A stretch of DNA of 64,000 nt from Neisseria flavescens (GCF_005221285.1 NZ_CP039886.1:1860001-1924000); one strand, 5' to 3'; positions 27,863-37,599 are shown, counted from the stretch's first letter. Notes: a model not told the origin generated them from the letters alone. Translations and numbers: made by a program.

Positions 27863-29041
27863 ATGGCATTTTTGAAACTGACCGAACAAAATGTTCAAGG
27901 CAAAACCGTTCTGATCCGCGCCGATATGAACGTACCGTTCAAAGACGGCAACATCAGCGACGACACCCGTATCCGCGCTTCGCTCGCATCCATCAAATAC
28001 TGCTTGGACAACGGCGCGTCTGTAATTGTGATGACCCACCTTGGCCGTCCGACCGAAGGCGAATTCCATCCTGAAGACGATGTAGCGCCTGTTGCTACGC
28101 ATTTGGGCAAACTGTTGGGCAAAGACGTGAAAGTATTGAACGACTGGCGTGAAAACAAACCGACCTTGAACGCTGGTGATGTGGTGATGCTGCAAAACGT
28201 GCGCATCAACAAAGGCGAGAAGAAAAACGACTTGGATCTGGGCAAAGCCTACGCTTCTTTGTGCGACGTGTTCGTCAACGACGCATTCGGTACCGCCCAC
28301 CGCGCTCAAGCTTCGACTGAAGCCGTTGCCCAAGCCGCACCGGTTGCCTGCGCCGGCGTGTTGATGGCGGGTGAACTTGACGCTTTGGGCAAAGCCCTGA
28401 AACAACCGGCTCATCCGATGGTTGCCATCGTTGCCGGCAGCAAAGTGTCCACCAAACTGACCATCCTCGAATCTTTGGCTGACAAAGTAGACCAACTCAT
28501 CGTCGGCGGCGGCATTGCCAATACCTTCCTGTTGGCAGAAGGCAAAGCCATCGGCAAATCTTTGGCCGAACACGATTTGGTGGAAGAATCCAAAAAAATC
28601 ATGGCGAAAATGGCGGCAAAAGGCGGCTCTGTTCCGCTGCCGACCGACGTGGTTGTCGCTAAAGCCTTCGCCGCCGATGCGGAAGCTGTGGTGAAAGACA
28701 TTGCCGACGTTGCCGAAGACGACATGATTTTGGACATTGGCCCGAAATCCGCCGCTGCTTTGGCCGATTTGCTCAAAGCTGCCGGTACGGTCGTATGGAA
28801 CGGCCCGGTCGGCGTGTTTGAGTTTGACCAATTTGCCGGCGGTACCAAAGTATTGGCCGAAGCGATTGCCCAAAGCGATGCGTTCTCGATTGCCGGCGGC
28901 GGCGACACTTTGGCGGCGATTGCCAAATTCGGCGTAACCAATCAAATCAGCTACATCTCTACCGGCGGCGGCGCGTTCCTTGAGTTCTTGGAAGGCAAAG
29001 AGTTGCCTGCTGTTGCTGCTTTGGAAAAACGCGGCGCATAA
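27863..29041 (+). CDS. pgk: Phosphoglycerate kinase
   Basis: Glycolytic and gluconeogenic enzyme converting 1,3-bisphosphoglycerate plus ADP to 3-phosphoglycerate plus ATP. The 392 residues show [22 protein letters not shown] and [14 protein letters not shown] (substrate-binding basic residues) in the N-domain. The C-domain has [36 protein letters not shown] and [13 protein letters not shown] for nucleotide binding. The ATG at 27863 follows AAAGGAA. Neisseria uses the Entner-Doudoroff route, so Pgk serves its lower half and gluconeogenesis. Confidence 0.98.
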   Translation: MAFLKLTEQNVQGKTVLIRADMNVPFKDGNISDDTRIRASLASIKYCLDNGASVIVMTHLGRPTEGEFHPEDDVAPVATHLGKLLGKDVKVLNDWRENKPTLNAGDVVMLQNVRINKGEKKNDLDLGKAYASLCDVFVNDAFGTAHRAQASTEAVAQAAPVACAGVLMAGELDALGKALKQPAHPMVAIVAGSKVSTKLTILESLADKVDQLIVGGGIANTFLLAEGKAIGKSLAEHDLVEESKKIMAKMAAKGGSVPLPTDVVVAKAFAADAEAVVKDIADVAEDDMILDIGPKSAAALADLLKAAGTVVWNGPVGVFEFDQFAGGTKVLAEAIAQSDAFSIAGGGDTLAAIAKFGVTNQISYISTGGGAFLEFLEGKELPAVAALEKRGA

Positions 29042-29067
29042 TCGGTTTTAAAATCTATTGTTAAAAA

Positions 29068-29113
29068 TAAAGGCCGTCTGAAATCTGGAAATCAGGTTTC
29101 AGACGGCCTTTTG
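29068..29113. terminator. DUS inverted-repeat terminator after pgk
   Basis: AAAGGCCGTCTGAAATC-type arm and inverse, then TTTTG. Confidence 0.8.
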
Positions 29114-29206
29114 TTTTGGTTTTTATTCGAGGAAGTGTTTAGCTGGATTCAACGCCGATGATTGGCAGACTTGTTGCTAAACAGGCTGGAAAGCGTCCGG
29201 CTCTTT

Positions 29207-31342
29207 TCAGACGGCCTCTACGTCGGCTTGTCGGTGCAATGCCTGATAGCACGGGGTAAGCTGGCGGATGATCAGGTCGAGCTGGTGTTTGAGGATATGG
29301 TCTTGCTGCGCTTGTGTGTTTTGTTCAAGCTCGGCAAATTCCTGACGGATTTGGGTCATGGCCGTTTCAAAAGCCTCGGGGTCGGTTTGGGGCATTTGGG
29401 TCAGCAACTCGGCGATGTGGTGGGTCAGCTTGGCATAGGGCGCAAAGCCGTCGTTGCCGTCGATTTGGACTTGGTCGCGGTATGCGCCGAGTGCAGAAAT
29501 GTGGCCGGTTAGCGCATAGCTGGTTTTGAGCAGGGTAAAACCGTCTTGCAGGCGGTCTTGGTATTTTTTCGGGTTGCTGCTCATGTCGGACAGGGTGCTG
29601 CTGAGGGCGGCGGTGCTTTCGTGGGCTTGGCGGCGGGTGAGGCGGTAGTCGAAATCGTCGCGGCTGCCGCTTTGCAGCTGGTCGAGGATAGCATCGAGAT
29701 AACGGCCGTTGGCAGTGATGGTTTGGGCGGCGGTGTGGCTGAGGGTGAGGTAACGCCAATCGGGCCAGAGGTAGGTGGCGGCGGCCCATGCGATAACGGA
29801 ACCGACGATGGTGTCGATGATGCGGATGGGCATGGCGTGGTACACGTCCAAACCGGCAAGCGAGAGGCTGGTCAGGGCTTGGATGGTGATGAAGAAGGTG
29901 GAGAAGCTGTATTTGTAGCTTCGGGTCATGAAGAACAGGGTGGTGCTGGCGATGACAATCCAGAGCTTGGTTTCAACGGACGGGGTGAAGTAGGGAACGA
30001 GCGAACCGACAATCACGCCGAGAATCGTACCGGCAATGCGTTGGTACACGCGGCTTTTGGTGGCGGTGTAGTTGGGTTGGCAGACGAAAAGGGCGGTCAG
30101 CAGAATCCAGTAGCCGAGATTGAGATGAAGGATTTCGACAATGATGCAGGCCGTGGCTACGACGATGGAGAGGCGGGTGGCATGGCGGAAGACGCCGGAG
30201 TCGAAATTGATCTGGCTGAGGACAGTTTCGCCGATATTGCGGAACTTGGTGTTTTCAAGGGCGGCGATGCGGGTGTTAGCGTTGTCGTTTTCGGCAAGGG
30301 ACGCATCGTTTTGCAGTTGCCGCAGTTGGTAATCGACGCTGCTGAGGTTGTCGAGCAGGCGGCGGATATTGTGGAGGTTGGCATTGTCGGCATGGGTCTC
30401 GGTAAAATGGCTGAGGGATTGGCGGCAGCCTTCCATGGCGCGGCCGAGGCGTTTGCTGTATGCGTAGGGTTTGTTGTTGCGCAGGGAGGCGGCAACGTTG
30501 CGGCACGCCTGGCCTTGCATTTCGAGCAGGCGGCGGATGCGGAAGATGAGGTCGGTGTTTTTGAGTTGTTCGGCCATTTCGCTGTAATCGACGTGGGCGG
30601 AGCTGATGCGTTCGTGCATGTCTTGCGCACAGAGGTAGTAGCGCAGCATTTTGGCGGTACGCGGATGGCGGTGTTGGCCGCGCAATCGGTAGAAAAGTGC
30701 GCCGCGGCATTGGTTGAAGGCGGTAATCACACCGGTGTTGCTCATGGCCAAGTCGATTTGGCGGTTGCCCAACCATGCGGCTTCGTCGGGGTCGAAAAAG
30801 TCGGCTTTGGCATCGAAGTAGTTGCTGAGTGCGTCGTAGGCATTGGCGACGGTTTCTTGGACGGGGCGGTGGGGCAGGATGATTTGGAAGATCAGGATGT
30901 TGACGCTGTATAGGACAGTACCCAGCAGAATCATGATGGGGTTGGTCAGCCAGTAGGTATCGGGGGTGTAGGTCAGCGTGGTGTAGGTGGCGACGGCGAG
31001 CGTACCGAAAGCGAAGGTGCGGTATTTGAGGCCGACGGTGCCGAGGATGGTGAAGCCGAAAGTCATCAGGGTCATGGCCAAGATGAAGGGAACGCCTGTG
31101 CCGATGGTGCTTTGGGCAAGCAATGAGGAGAGGGTAAACAGGGCAACGGTGATGACGATGTTTTTCAGACGGCCTGTGAGGCGGTTGTCCAAGTCGACCA
31201 AACCGCCGGCAATAATGCCGAGTACGAAGGGCATAACCAGTTTGGGCGTGTCGAAGTACCAAACGAGGGTGGCGGCGATGAACACGCTGGCGAAGACGGG
31301 CAGGGAGGCAATGATTAGAGGTTTGAGCGGCGGAGTTTTCAT
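29207..31342 (-). CDS. yccS: YccS/FUSC-family inner-membrane protein
   Basis: A 711-residue membrane protein of the YccS/YhfK group, related to fusaric-acid resistance and aromatic-acid efflux proteins. Two hydrophobic bundles are seen, residues about 8-155 (LVMPFVLGIIAGGLVDLDNRLTG) and about 395-520 (LGYWILLTALFVCQPNYTATKSRVYQRIAGTILGV, the FUSC core). A soluble segment between them and a soluble tail are helical. The substrate is not known. An in-frame DUS encodes TGRLKN. The C-terminus and stop (VEAV*) are formed by another DUS. Confidence 0.9.
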   Translation of the reverse strand: MKTPPLKPLIIASLPVFASVFIAATLVWYFDTPKLVMPFVLGIIAGGLVDLDNRLTGRLKNIVITVALFTLSSLLAQSTIGTGVPFILAMTLMTFGFTILGTVGLKYRTFAFGTLAVATYTTLTYTPDTYWLTNPIMILLGTVLYSVNILIFQIILPHRPVQETVANAYDALSNYFDAKADFFDPDEAAWLGNRQIDLAMSNTGVITAFNQCRGALFYRLRGQHRHPRTAKMLRYYLCAQDMHERISSAHVDYSEMAEQLKNTDLIFRIRRLLEMQGQACRNVAASLRNNKPYAYSKRLGRAMEGCRQSLSHFTETHADNANLHNIRRLLDNLSSVDYQLRQLQNDASLAENDNANTRIAALENTKFRNIGETVLSQINFDSGVFRHATRLSIVVATACIIVEILHLNLGYWILLTALFVCQPNYTATKSRVYQRIAGTILGVIVGSLVPYFTPSVETKLWIVIASTTLFFMTRSYKYSFSTFFITIQALTSLSLAGLDVYHAMPIRIIDTIVGSVIAWAAATYLWPDWRYLTLSHTAAQTITANGRYLDAILDQLQSGSRDDFDYRLTRRQAHESTAALSSTLSDMSSNPKKYQDRLQDGFTLLKTSYALTGHISALGAYRDQVQIDGNDGFAPYAKLTHHIAELLTQMPQTDPEAFETAMTQIRQEFAELEQNTQAQQDHILKHQLDLIIRQLTPCYQALHRQADVEAV

Positions 31343-31428
31343 GATAGTGTTGTTTATTATTCGTTATGAGGTGAATGATTGGATTTTAACAGGATTTTCA
31401 GTCGGTTTCAGAATGCTTTAAATGAGAT

Positions 31429-31496
31429 AAGGCCGTCTGAACGGATACGGGGAAATACTTGATTTCGTTTCCACATCCGTTCAGACGGCCTTTTTT
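31429..31496. terminator. DUS inverted-repeat terminator
   Basis: AAGGCCGTCTGAACGGAT-type arms (about 19 bp) around a longer loop, then a T-run on the plus side; lies after pilU on the minus strand. Confidence 0.7.
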
Positions 31497-31507
31497 GGCC
31501 TGCACCA

Positions 31508-32741
31508 TCAGGTCATCAGGTTGAGGTCGCTGATGCGGTCGTAGAGGCGTTCGGTATTGTTGCCCTCGTCGTGCATTTGAATGCGCAGGCGCAAATCGTT
31601 GGCGGATACCGCTTGGCGCAAGGCTTCGCTGAGTTCGATTTGGCCTTGTGCGTAGAGGTTGAAGAGGTTTTGGTCGAACGTCTGCATGCCGTTGCTGCCG
31701 GAGCGTGCCATCAGGTCGCGGATTTCCAGCAATTCGCCTTTTAAAATCAAGTCCTGCATGGCCGGAGTGTTGAGCAGGAGGTCGGTAACGGCCGTGAGTT
31801 GGCGGTTTTTCTTGATGGTGAGGCGTTGGCCGATAATGCCGACGAGGTTCAACGCCAAATCCATCAAAACCTGTTGGCGGCGGTCTTCCGGATAGAAGTT
31901 GATGATGCGCTCGATGGTTTGGGAAGCCGTGCTGGCGGCATGGATGGTAAACACGCACAGATGGCCGGTTTGAGCCAGTTGGAGGGCGTATTCCATGCTT
32001 TCTTCGCTGCGGACTTCGCCGATACAGACGACATCGGGTGCTTGACGCATGGCGCTTTGAACGGCGGTTTTCCAGTTGTCGGTATCGATGCCGATTTCGC
32101 GCTGGGTGAAGATGCTGCGGCAAGGTTTGTAGATAAACTCGATGGGGTCTTCGATGGTAACGATATGGCCGGGCAGCTTTTGGTTGCGGTAGTTGAGCAT
32201 GGAGGCCATGGTGGTGGACTTACCTGAACCGGTTGGGCCGGCGAGGATTCAGCAGGCCGCGCGGGGAAAGGGAGAGCTCTTTGAGTTTGGCGGGCAGGCC
32301 GAGGCTCTCCATTTCGGGGAGTTCTTGGTTGATGCGGCGCAAGACCATGCCGACGCGGCCTTGTTCGTGGTAGGCATTGACGCGGTAACGGGTGTTGCTG
32401 CGGGATTGGACGGAGTAGTTGAGTTCCCATTCGCGGTTGAAGGTCTCAAGCTGCCCGGGGTTCATGGTGGATTCGACGATGGCAGCGGTATCTTCGCCGG
32501 TCAGGGCTTTGTGCGGGATGGGGGTCAGGGTGCCGCTGACTTTGACGGCAGGCGGGAAACCTGCGCTGATGAAGATGTCGGATGCGCCGCGTTTTTCGGC
32601 CTCTTCACACATGCGGTCGAGCAGGGGGTGAAGATGCGTGCCGATTTCGGCAGGGGTGGGGATGTGCGGTGCTTGTTTTTTTTGTGAGTAGGCTTGCACC
32701 ATTTCGCTGAGTAAGTCGTGTAAAGGAGTTGTTTCGCTCAT
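31508..32741 (-). pseudogene. pilU: Type IV pilus retraction ATPase PilU, frameshifted
   Basis: PilU is a PilT-like secretion ATPase that modulates pilus retraction, adhesion and twitching. The first frame (32741-32220) has MSETTPLHDLLSEMVQAYS, then DIFISAGFPPAVKVSGTL and RVNAYHEQGRVGMVLRRI, and ends KELSLSPRGLLNP out of frame. The second frame (32209-31508) has TMASMLNYRNQK, TIEDPIEFI, ICIGEVRSEESM-type Walker B, and AQTGHLCVFTIHAAS. An extra base at the TT pair 32248-32249 splits the gene just before Walker A; removing it restores ILAGPTGSGKSTTM. The current product stops before the P-loop. Confidence 0.9.
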
Positions 32742-32822
32742 TTTGTGTACTCTTTATCAGTAAGTGAATATTGAGACCGGCGGGCGGTTTGTTTGTTATT
32801 GGGTGTTGTGCCTGCCTTACGG

Positions 32823-32884
32823 AGGTCGTCTGAAAAACGGGAAACGGGTTTCCTCGTTGTATAAACTGCGTTTTCAGACGACCT
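32823..32884. terminator. Variant-DUS inverted repeat between pilT and pilU
   Basis: AGGTCGTCTGAAAA and TTTTCAGACGACCT pair with a long loop. The central base of the uptake word is changed in both arms (GTCGTCTGAA), the dialect associated with the mucosa/sicca group. Confidence 0.65.
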
Positions 32885-32913
32885 TGTCTGTTCCCGATAA
32901 TGGAATGTACTGA

Positions 32914-33960
32914 TCAGACGATGTTCATGCTGTCGCTGTTTTGCGCTTTGCTGCGGGCTACGTCGGGGCTGATGGTGCCTTGGCGGACCAGAGCCTGAAG
33001 CGCTTGGTCAAGGGTTTGCATGCCGTGTGATTGACCGGTTTGCAGTGCGGAGTTGATTTGGGCGATTTTGTTTTCGCGGATCAGGTTGCGCACTGCGGGG
33101 GTGGAGATGAGGATTTCGTGTGCGGCAACACGGCCGTTGCCGTCGTGGGTTTTCAGCAGAGTTTGCGAAATGACCGCGCGCAGGGACTCGGACAGCATCG
33201 AACGCACCATTTCTTTTTCGCCGGCAGGGAATACGTCAACGATACGGTCTACGGTTTTGGCGGCGCCGGTGGTGTGCAGCGTGCCGAATACCAAGTGGCC
33301 GGTTTCGGCGGCAGTCAGCGCGAGACCGATGGTTTCGGGGTCGCGCATCTCGCCCACGAGGATTACGTCCGGGTCTTCACGCAATGCGGAACGCAAGGCG
33401 TTGGCAAAGCTGTGGGTGTGTTGGTGCAGCTCGCGCTGGTTGACGAGGGCTTTTTTACTTTGGTGGACGAACTCAATCGGGTCTTCGATGGTCAGAATGT
33501 GGGCCGGTTGGGTTTCGTTGATGTAGTTGACCATCGCCGCCAGCGTGGTGGATTTACCCGAACCGGTTGGGCCGGTTACCAAGACCAAACCGCGCGGATT
33601 TTCGGCAATTTTTTGGAAAATGCGCGGCGCATGCAATTCTTCCAGCGTCAGGACAGTGCTTGGAATGGTACGGAATACAGCGGCCGGGCCACGTTCAGTC
33701 ATAAAGGCGTTGACACGGAAACGGGCAACATTAGGCAGCTCAAATGAGAAATCGACTTCAAAATCCTGTTGATAGATCTTGCGCTGGTGGTCGTTCATGA
33801 CCGAGGTAATCATGGTACCGACTTCTTCCGAGCTCATCTCGGGCAGGTTGATGCGGCGGATGTCGCCATGAACGCGGATCATGGGGGACATTCCGGCGCT
33901 TAAGTGAAGGTCGGAAGCTTTGTTTTTGACGCCGAAAGCGAGTAAGTCGGTAATCTGCAT
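32914..33960 (-). CDS. pilT: Type IV pilus retraction ATPase PilT
   Basis: Hexameric motor that depolymerises pili, driving twitching motility and DNA uptake. The 347 residues begin MQITDLLAFGVKNKASDLHLSAG. They show Walker A VTGPTGSGKSTTL, the Asp box TIEDPIEFVHQSKKALVNQRE, Walker B DPDVILVGEMRDPETI, the His box TGHLVFGTLHTTGA, and the AIRNLIRE-like C-terminal motif (PAVRNLIRENK) required for retraction. The start at 33960 is chosen over one 23 codons upstream because it matches the family. pilU lies 173 bp downstream. Confidence 0.97.
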   Translation of the reverse strand: MQITDLLAFGVKNKASDLHLSAGMSPMIRVHGDIRRINLPEMSSEEVGTMITSVMNDHQRKIYQQDFEVDFSFELPNVARFRVNAFMTERGPAAVFRTIPSTVLTLEELHAPRIFQKIAENPRGLVLVTGPTGSGKSTTLAAMVNYINETQPAHILTIEDPIEFVHQSKKALVNQRELHQHTHSFANALRSALREDPDVILVGEMRDPETIGLALTAAETGHLVFGTLHTTGAAKTVDRIVDVFPAGEKEMVRSMLSESLRAVISQTLLKTHDGNGRVAAHEILISTPAVRNLIRENKIAQINSALQTGQSHGMQTLDQALQALVRQGTISPDVARSKAQNSDSMNIV

Positions 33961-34077
33961 AATGTGGCCTTGTTTTGGGTTAGAATAACAAAATCGCTTT
34001 ATTTTAAATAGATAAACTCGTTCAACCAAGTAAAATTTTCAAAATACCGAGTGATGAACGGGTTAAAGGAGAAAACC

Positions 34078-34791
34078 ATGTCGGTATTGCAACAAAACTA
34101 TCAGGATGTAAACCGGGCGGTTAAACAGGCGGCTGAGGCTGCAGGACGGCCTGCGAATGCGGTGAAGCTGGTAGCGGTCAGCAAGACGTTTCCGGCAGAC
34201 GATATCCGCGAAGTGTATGCGGCCGGTCAGCGCGATTTTGGCGAGAACTATATTCAGGAATGGTTTGAAAAAACGGAAACGTTGGCCGATTTGCCGGATA
34301 TTGTTTGGCACGTTATCGGCGATGTGCAGTCCAATAAAACCAAATTTGTGGCCGAACGCGCACATTGGGTGCATACGATAGGCCGTCTGAAAACGGCGCG
34401 GCGCTTGAGCGAACAAAGGCCGTCTGAAATGCCGCCGTTGCAGGTGTGCATTGAAGTGAACATTGCCGCGGAAGAAGCAAAACACGGCGTAGCACCCGAT
34501 GAGGCGGTTGCGCTGGCCCTTGAAGTGGCGAAGTTGCCGAATATTAAAGTGCGCGGATTGATGTGTGTGGCCAAGGCCGACAGCAGCGACGATGAGTTGC
34601 GCAGCCAGTTTCATACCATGCAACGGCTGTTGGCTGAGTTGAATGCGGCAGGCGTCGAAGCAGATGTTTTGTCTATGGGTATGTCCGGAGATATGCCAAT
34701 CGCGGTAGAATGCGGCGCAACCCATGTCCGCATCGGCAGCGCGATTTTCGGCAGACGGGAACAAAAACAAAAAGGAGAAGGCAGCCAATGA
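34078..34791 (+). CDS. yggS: YggS-family pyridoxal-phosphate homeostasis protein
   Basis: PLP-binding protein without clear enzyme activity that controls free vitamin B6 and amino-acid balance. The 237-residue TIM barrel includes KLVAVSKTFPADDIREVYAAG with the PLP lysine, DFGENYIQEW, WHVIGDVQSNKTKF, and the phosphate-binding LSMGMSGDMPIAVECGATHVRIGSAIFG. The ATG at 34078 follows AAAGGAGAAAACC. Two DUS copies lie inside in different frames (GRLK and RPSE). It is divergent from pilT and its stop overlaps the next ATG by 4 bases. Confidence 0.95.
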   Translation: MSVLQQNYQDVNRAVKQAAEAAGRPANAVKLVAVSKTFPADDIREVYAAGQRDFGENYIQEWFEKTETLADLPDIVWHVIGDVQSNKTKFVAERAHWVHTIGRLKTARRLSEQRPSEMPPLQVCIEVNIAAEEAKHGVAPDEAVALALEVAKLPNIKVRGLMCVAKADSSDDELRSQFHTMQRLLAELNAAGVEADVLSMGMSGDMPIAVECGATHVRIGSAIFGRREQKQKGEGSQ

Positions 34792-35183
34792 AACAGATTA
34801 TCTCGGTCGTTTTGCTTGGTTTGACCTTAACGGGTTGTCGGTTGATGGGCTGGTATCAATGTGCGTCCTTATCAGGCTGGTGTAAGCCTCAAAAGCCGGC
34901 AGCAATAGATTTTTGGGAAATTAAAGGCGAGCCGCCGCCTTCTATCGAGGATTTCCGCGCAACACGTTTGGCAGACGGGAATTATTCTATTGACGATAAT
35001 GCTTATCGTACCGCAGCTGATGATTATTTCAGTAGGAAAATCAAAAAGTTTGAAGCTTGCGGGCTAGCTTGGCAAACCCGCGATAAACGCCCTTTAGCGG
35101 AAACTTTTAAAAAAGAAGGATTGGATTGCTTGGAAAAACAGGGTTTATACCGAACATCACTGCCCGAAAGCGTCCGTTGGTAA
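34788..35183 (+). CDS. Putative lipoprotein
   Basis: A 131-residue protein with a signal peptide and lipobox LTGC (mature Cys18). The rest is a soluble domain of polar residues with DFWEIKGEPPPSIEDFRA, DDYFSRKIKKFEACGLAW and TFKKEGLDCLEKQGLYR, including two cysteines that could form a disulphide. The start overlaps the yggS stop as ATGA, which indicates translational coupling. No known family is recognised; such small lipoproteins are common in Neisseria. Confidence 0.8.
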   Translation: MKQIISVVLLGLTLTGCRLMGWYQCASLSGWCKPQKPAAIDFWEIKGEPPPSIEDFRATRLADGNYSIDDNAYRTAADDYFSRKIKKFEACGLAWQTRDKRPLAETFKKEGLDCLEKQGLYRTSLPESVRW

Positions 35184-35236
35184 AAAGGTCGTCTGAAATT
35201 TTGTCGGTATGATGGAAACGGTATTTCAGACGACCT
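35184..35236. terminator. Variant-DUS inverted repeat before proC
   Basis: AAGGTCGTCTGAAAT and ATTTCAGACGACCT pair across a 22-base loop; the same GTCGTCTGAA variant as between pilT and pilU. Confidence 0.65.
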
Positions 35237-35273
35237 CAGCAAATGTATCTCATTTAAAAAATTAAGGAAATTT

Positions 35274-36071
35274 ATGAACATCTATTTTCTCGGCGGCGGC
35301 AATATGGCGACTGCCATTGCAGGCGGTTTGGTCAAACAAGACGGCTATCGTGTCCACATTGTCGAACGCGGTGTCGAAAGACGTGCGCAACTGGTGCAAG
35401 AATTGGGCGTAGCCACTTCTGAAAACCTGCCCGAATTGAGTGCGGACGATGTCCTCATTCTCGCCGTCAAACCGCAAGACATGCAGGCAGCCTGTCAAAA
35501 CATCCGTTTAAATGGCGCGTTGGTGTTGTCCGTAGCGGCTGGTTTATCCATCGATACCCTCAGCCATTATCTGGGCGGCACACGCCGTATCGTGCGCATC
35601 ATGCCCAATACACCGGCCAAAATCGGTTTGGGCGTATCCGGTATGTTTGCCGATGCAGGCGTTTCAGAAGCCGACCGTACAGCTGCCGACGGCATCATGC
35701 GCTCTGTCGGCACAACTGTTTGGCTGAACGAGGAAGAGCAACTCCACAATATTACCGGCATCAGCGGCAGTGGCCCTGCCTATGTTTTCTATCTTTTGGG
35801 CGCGCTCCAAAATGCGGCCTTGGCACAAGGTTTCAACGAACAAGACGCACGCGAACTGAGCCTCGCCACATTTAAAGGCGCAGTGGCTTTGGCCGAACAA
35901 ACCGGCGAAGCATTCGCACAATTACAGCAAAACGTGACTTCCAAAGGCGGCACGACACACGAAGCCATCGAAACCTTCAAAGCACGTCACGTTGCCGAAG
36001 CCATCGAACAGGGTGTAGAAGCCTGCGTCAAACGTTCGCAAGAAATGGCGCAACAATATAAGGCCGTCTGA
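35274..36071 (+). CDS. proC: Pyrroline-5-carboxylate reductase
   Basis: Last step of proline synthesis, reducing pyrroline-5-carboxylate with NADPH. The 265 residues show the nucleotide motif IYFLGGGNMATAIAGGLV, VLILAVKPQDM, RIVRIMPNTPAKIGLGVSGM and the C-terminal ITGISGSGPAYVFYLLGALQ and NVTSKGGTTHEAIETF signature. The last codons and stop (YKAV*) are supplied by a DUS. yggT begins 2 bases after the stop, and yggS lies upstream in the usual proC neighbourhood. Confidence 0.97.
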   Translation: MNIYFLGGGNMATAIAGGLVKQDGYRVHIVERGVERRAQLVQELGVATSENLPELSADDVLILAVKPQDMQAACQNIRLNGALVLSVAAGLSIDTLSHYLGGTRRIVRIMPNTPAKIGLGVSGMFADAGVSEADRTAADGIMRSVGTTVWLNEEEQLHNITGISGSGPAYVFYLLGALQNAALAQGFNEQDARELSLATFKGAVALAEQTGEAFAQLQQNVTSKGGTTHEAIETFKARHVAEAIEQGVEACVKRSQEMAQQYKAV

Positions 36072-36073
36072 AC

Positions 36074-36631
36074 ATGCGCGGCGACTTGCTCTTATTATTG
36101 GCAGACGCTATTGCCATCCTGTGTATCACACGCTTTTTGCTCCGATACGCAGGATTGGCAGCAGAACACCCCCTGCTCAAATTCAGCATACAGGCAACAG
36201 GCTGGCTGACCAAACCTTGGCAAAAAGCATTCCCATCCGGCGCGAAAACCGATTGGTACTGCCTGCCTTCAGTTTTTCTGGTGTACTACCTTGCCTGTAC
36301 CGCCATTATTTTCATCTCGCCGGCGCTGTCCATCAGCAATAAGCTGATTTTGGCAAACTTCTGGTTTGCCGCGCTCCATATGCTGAAAGCCGCGGCCTAT
36401 ACATTACTTATCGGTCTGATTATTAGAATGGTGGCCAGCATACAAGGCCACTATTCGCCGTTGACTTATACCATCGAACGAATCCTGCAGCCATTGCTCA
36501 AACCGTTTTCCTTCTTACGCGTAGGACGATACGATTTTTCAAGCAGTTTGTTGGTGCTCTTATTATGGTTGTGGTTAGCCAGATGGTTTCCCCAATTTAT
36601 CCAGCAAACCAATCTATGGTTGCTTCAATAG
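36074..36631 (+). CDS. YggT family membrane protein
   Basis: A 185-residue integral membrane protein with about four to five hydrophobic segments (for example ILCITRFLLRYAGLAAEHPL near the N-terminus, LPSVFLVYYLACTAIIFISPAL and AAYTLLIGLIIRMVASI). It carries the family's repeated pattern of an N-terminal helix plus a loop with NP/RP (LQPLLKPFSFLRVGRYDFSS). YggT proteins often follow proC and yggS. The precise function is unknown; some act in osmotic adaptation. It starts 2 bases after proC, so it is co-translated. Confidence 0.85.
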   Translation: MRGDLLLLLADAIAILCITRFLLRYAGLAAEHPLLKFSIQATGWLTKPWQKAFPSGAKTDWYCLPSVFLVYYLACTAIIFISPALSISNKLILANFWFAALHMLKAAAYTLLIGLIIRMVASIQGHYSPLTYTIERILQPLLKPFSFLRVGRYDFSSSLLVLLLWLWLARWFPQFIQQTNLWLLQ

Positions 36632-36864
36632 GCCGTCTGAAAGCGCAGCAGGTATTAACGACCAAAAATACAACGTCCTAAAAAGCGCTTTAATATATTT
36701 AGGTGTAAGGTAGTGCAAAAAAGTGCAAATCGAAATATAAAGAACAAATGAATAGGTAAAACATGATATGATTCGCCCAATTTCCAAAACGGAAATTTAA
36801 GAAAACCCAATAAAAGCAAACCCGTAGCATCCAAATCATTAACAACAAACCGAAAGCAGATACC

Positions 36865-37281
36865 ATGGCAAAGCTGACAGAACAAGATATTTTAAACTGG
36901 GATGGTCCCGAAGAGGACTACATGAACAGCGACCAATTGGCCTTCTTCCGCGAACTACTGGTTAAAATGCAAGAAGAACTGATTGAAAATGCAAACACCA
37001 CTACCGGCCATCTTCAAGAGCACGAATCCGCCCCCGATCCTGCCGACCGAGCTACTCAAGAAGAAGAGTACGCTTTAGAACTGCGCACCCGTGACCGCGA
37101 GCGTAAACTTCTCAATAAAGTGCAAGCGACTCTCCGCAGCATTGACGAAGGCGATTACGGTTTCTGTGCCGATACCGGCGAACCCATCGGTCTCAAACGC
37201 CTGCTGGCACGTCCGACCGCGACATTATCCGTAGAAGCGCAAGAGCGACGCGAACGAATGAAAAAACAGTTCGCCGACTAA
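36865..37281 (+). CDS. dksA: RNA polymerase-binding transcription factor DksA
   Basis: Binds the secondary channel of RNA polymerase and works with ppGpp to tune rRNA and amino-acid promoters. The 138 residues form the coiled coil (LAFFRELLVKMQEELIENAN to EYALELRTRDRERKLLNKV, with DPADRATQEEE at the tip carrying the two essential acidic residues) and a C-terminal globular domain. Only one of the four zinc-finger cysteines remains: FCADTGEPIGLKRLLARPTA (Cys101), so the domain cannot bind zinc in the normal way. It lies just upstream of an rRNA operon. Confidence 0.95.
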   Translation: MAKLTEQDILNWDGPEEDYMNSDQLAFFRELLVKMQEELIENANTTTGHLQEHESAPDPADRATQEEEYALELRTRDRERKLLNKVQATLRSIDEGDYGFCADTGEPIGLKRLLARPTATLSVEAQERRERMKKQFAD

Positions 37282-37302
37282 AATATAAAAGATAGAAACC
37301 TC

Positions 37303-37340
37303 AAAAGGCCGTCTGAAATACTCTTTCAGACGGCCTTTGT
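37303..37340. terminator. DUS inverted-repeat terminator after dksA
   Basis: AAAAGGCCGTCTGAAAT and inverse with a short loop, T-rich after. Confidence 0.8.
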
Positions 37341-37565
37341 TTTGTTTTTTTGTATGTATGGAAAGTGTAGGAAGGTTGTTGGAGTTTTTTATAAAATAAA
37401 AACCCTGTAAAAACAGGGCGGTGATTAATTTTCTAGAAATAATTTTGCGAAAGGTGTTGACTGGTTTTGTTGTGAGGCGTATAGTTCGGTTCTTCGCTGC
37501 TGACGCGGTGAAGAAAACGAAGCAGACAGTATAACACAGTTGGTTAGAATTTTCGATAATTTTAG

Positions 37566-37593
37566 TTGACATTTGCTAAATATACTGTATAAT
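37566..37593 (+). promoter_or_regulatory. rRNA operon promoter
   Basis: A perfect TTGACA (37566-37571) and perfect TATAAT (37588-37593) are 16 bp apart, about 140 bp before the 16S gene. The region 37341-37565 upstream is AT-rich with no gene and may hold UP-element-like A/T tracts. Confidence 0.85.
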
Positions 37594-37599
37594 TCGATT

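Noticed and set aside
29546..30913. A 455-codon plus-strand frame opposite yccS
   Set aside because: Gly/Val/Glu-rich shadow of the minus-strand gene; no ribosome binding site and no family.
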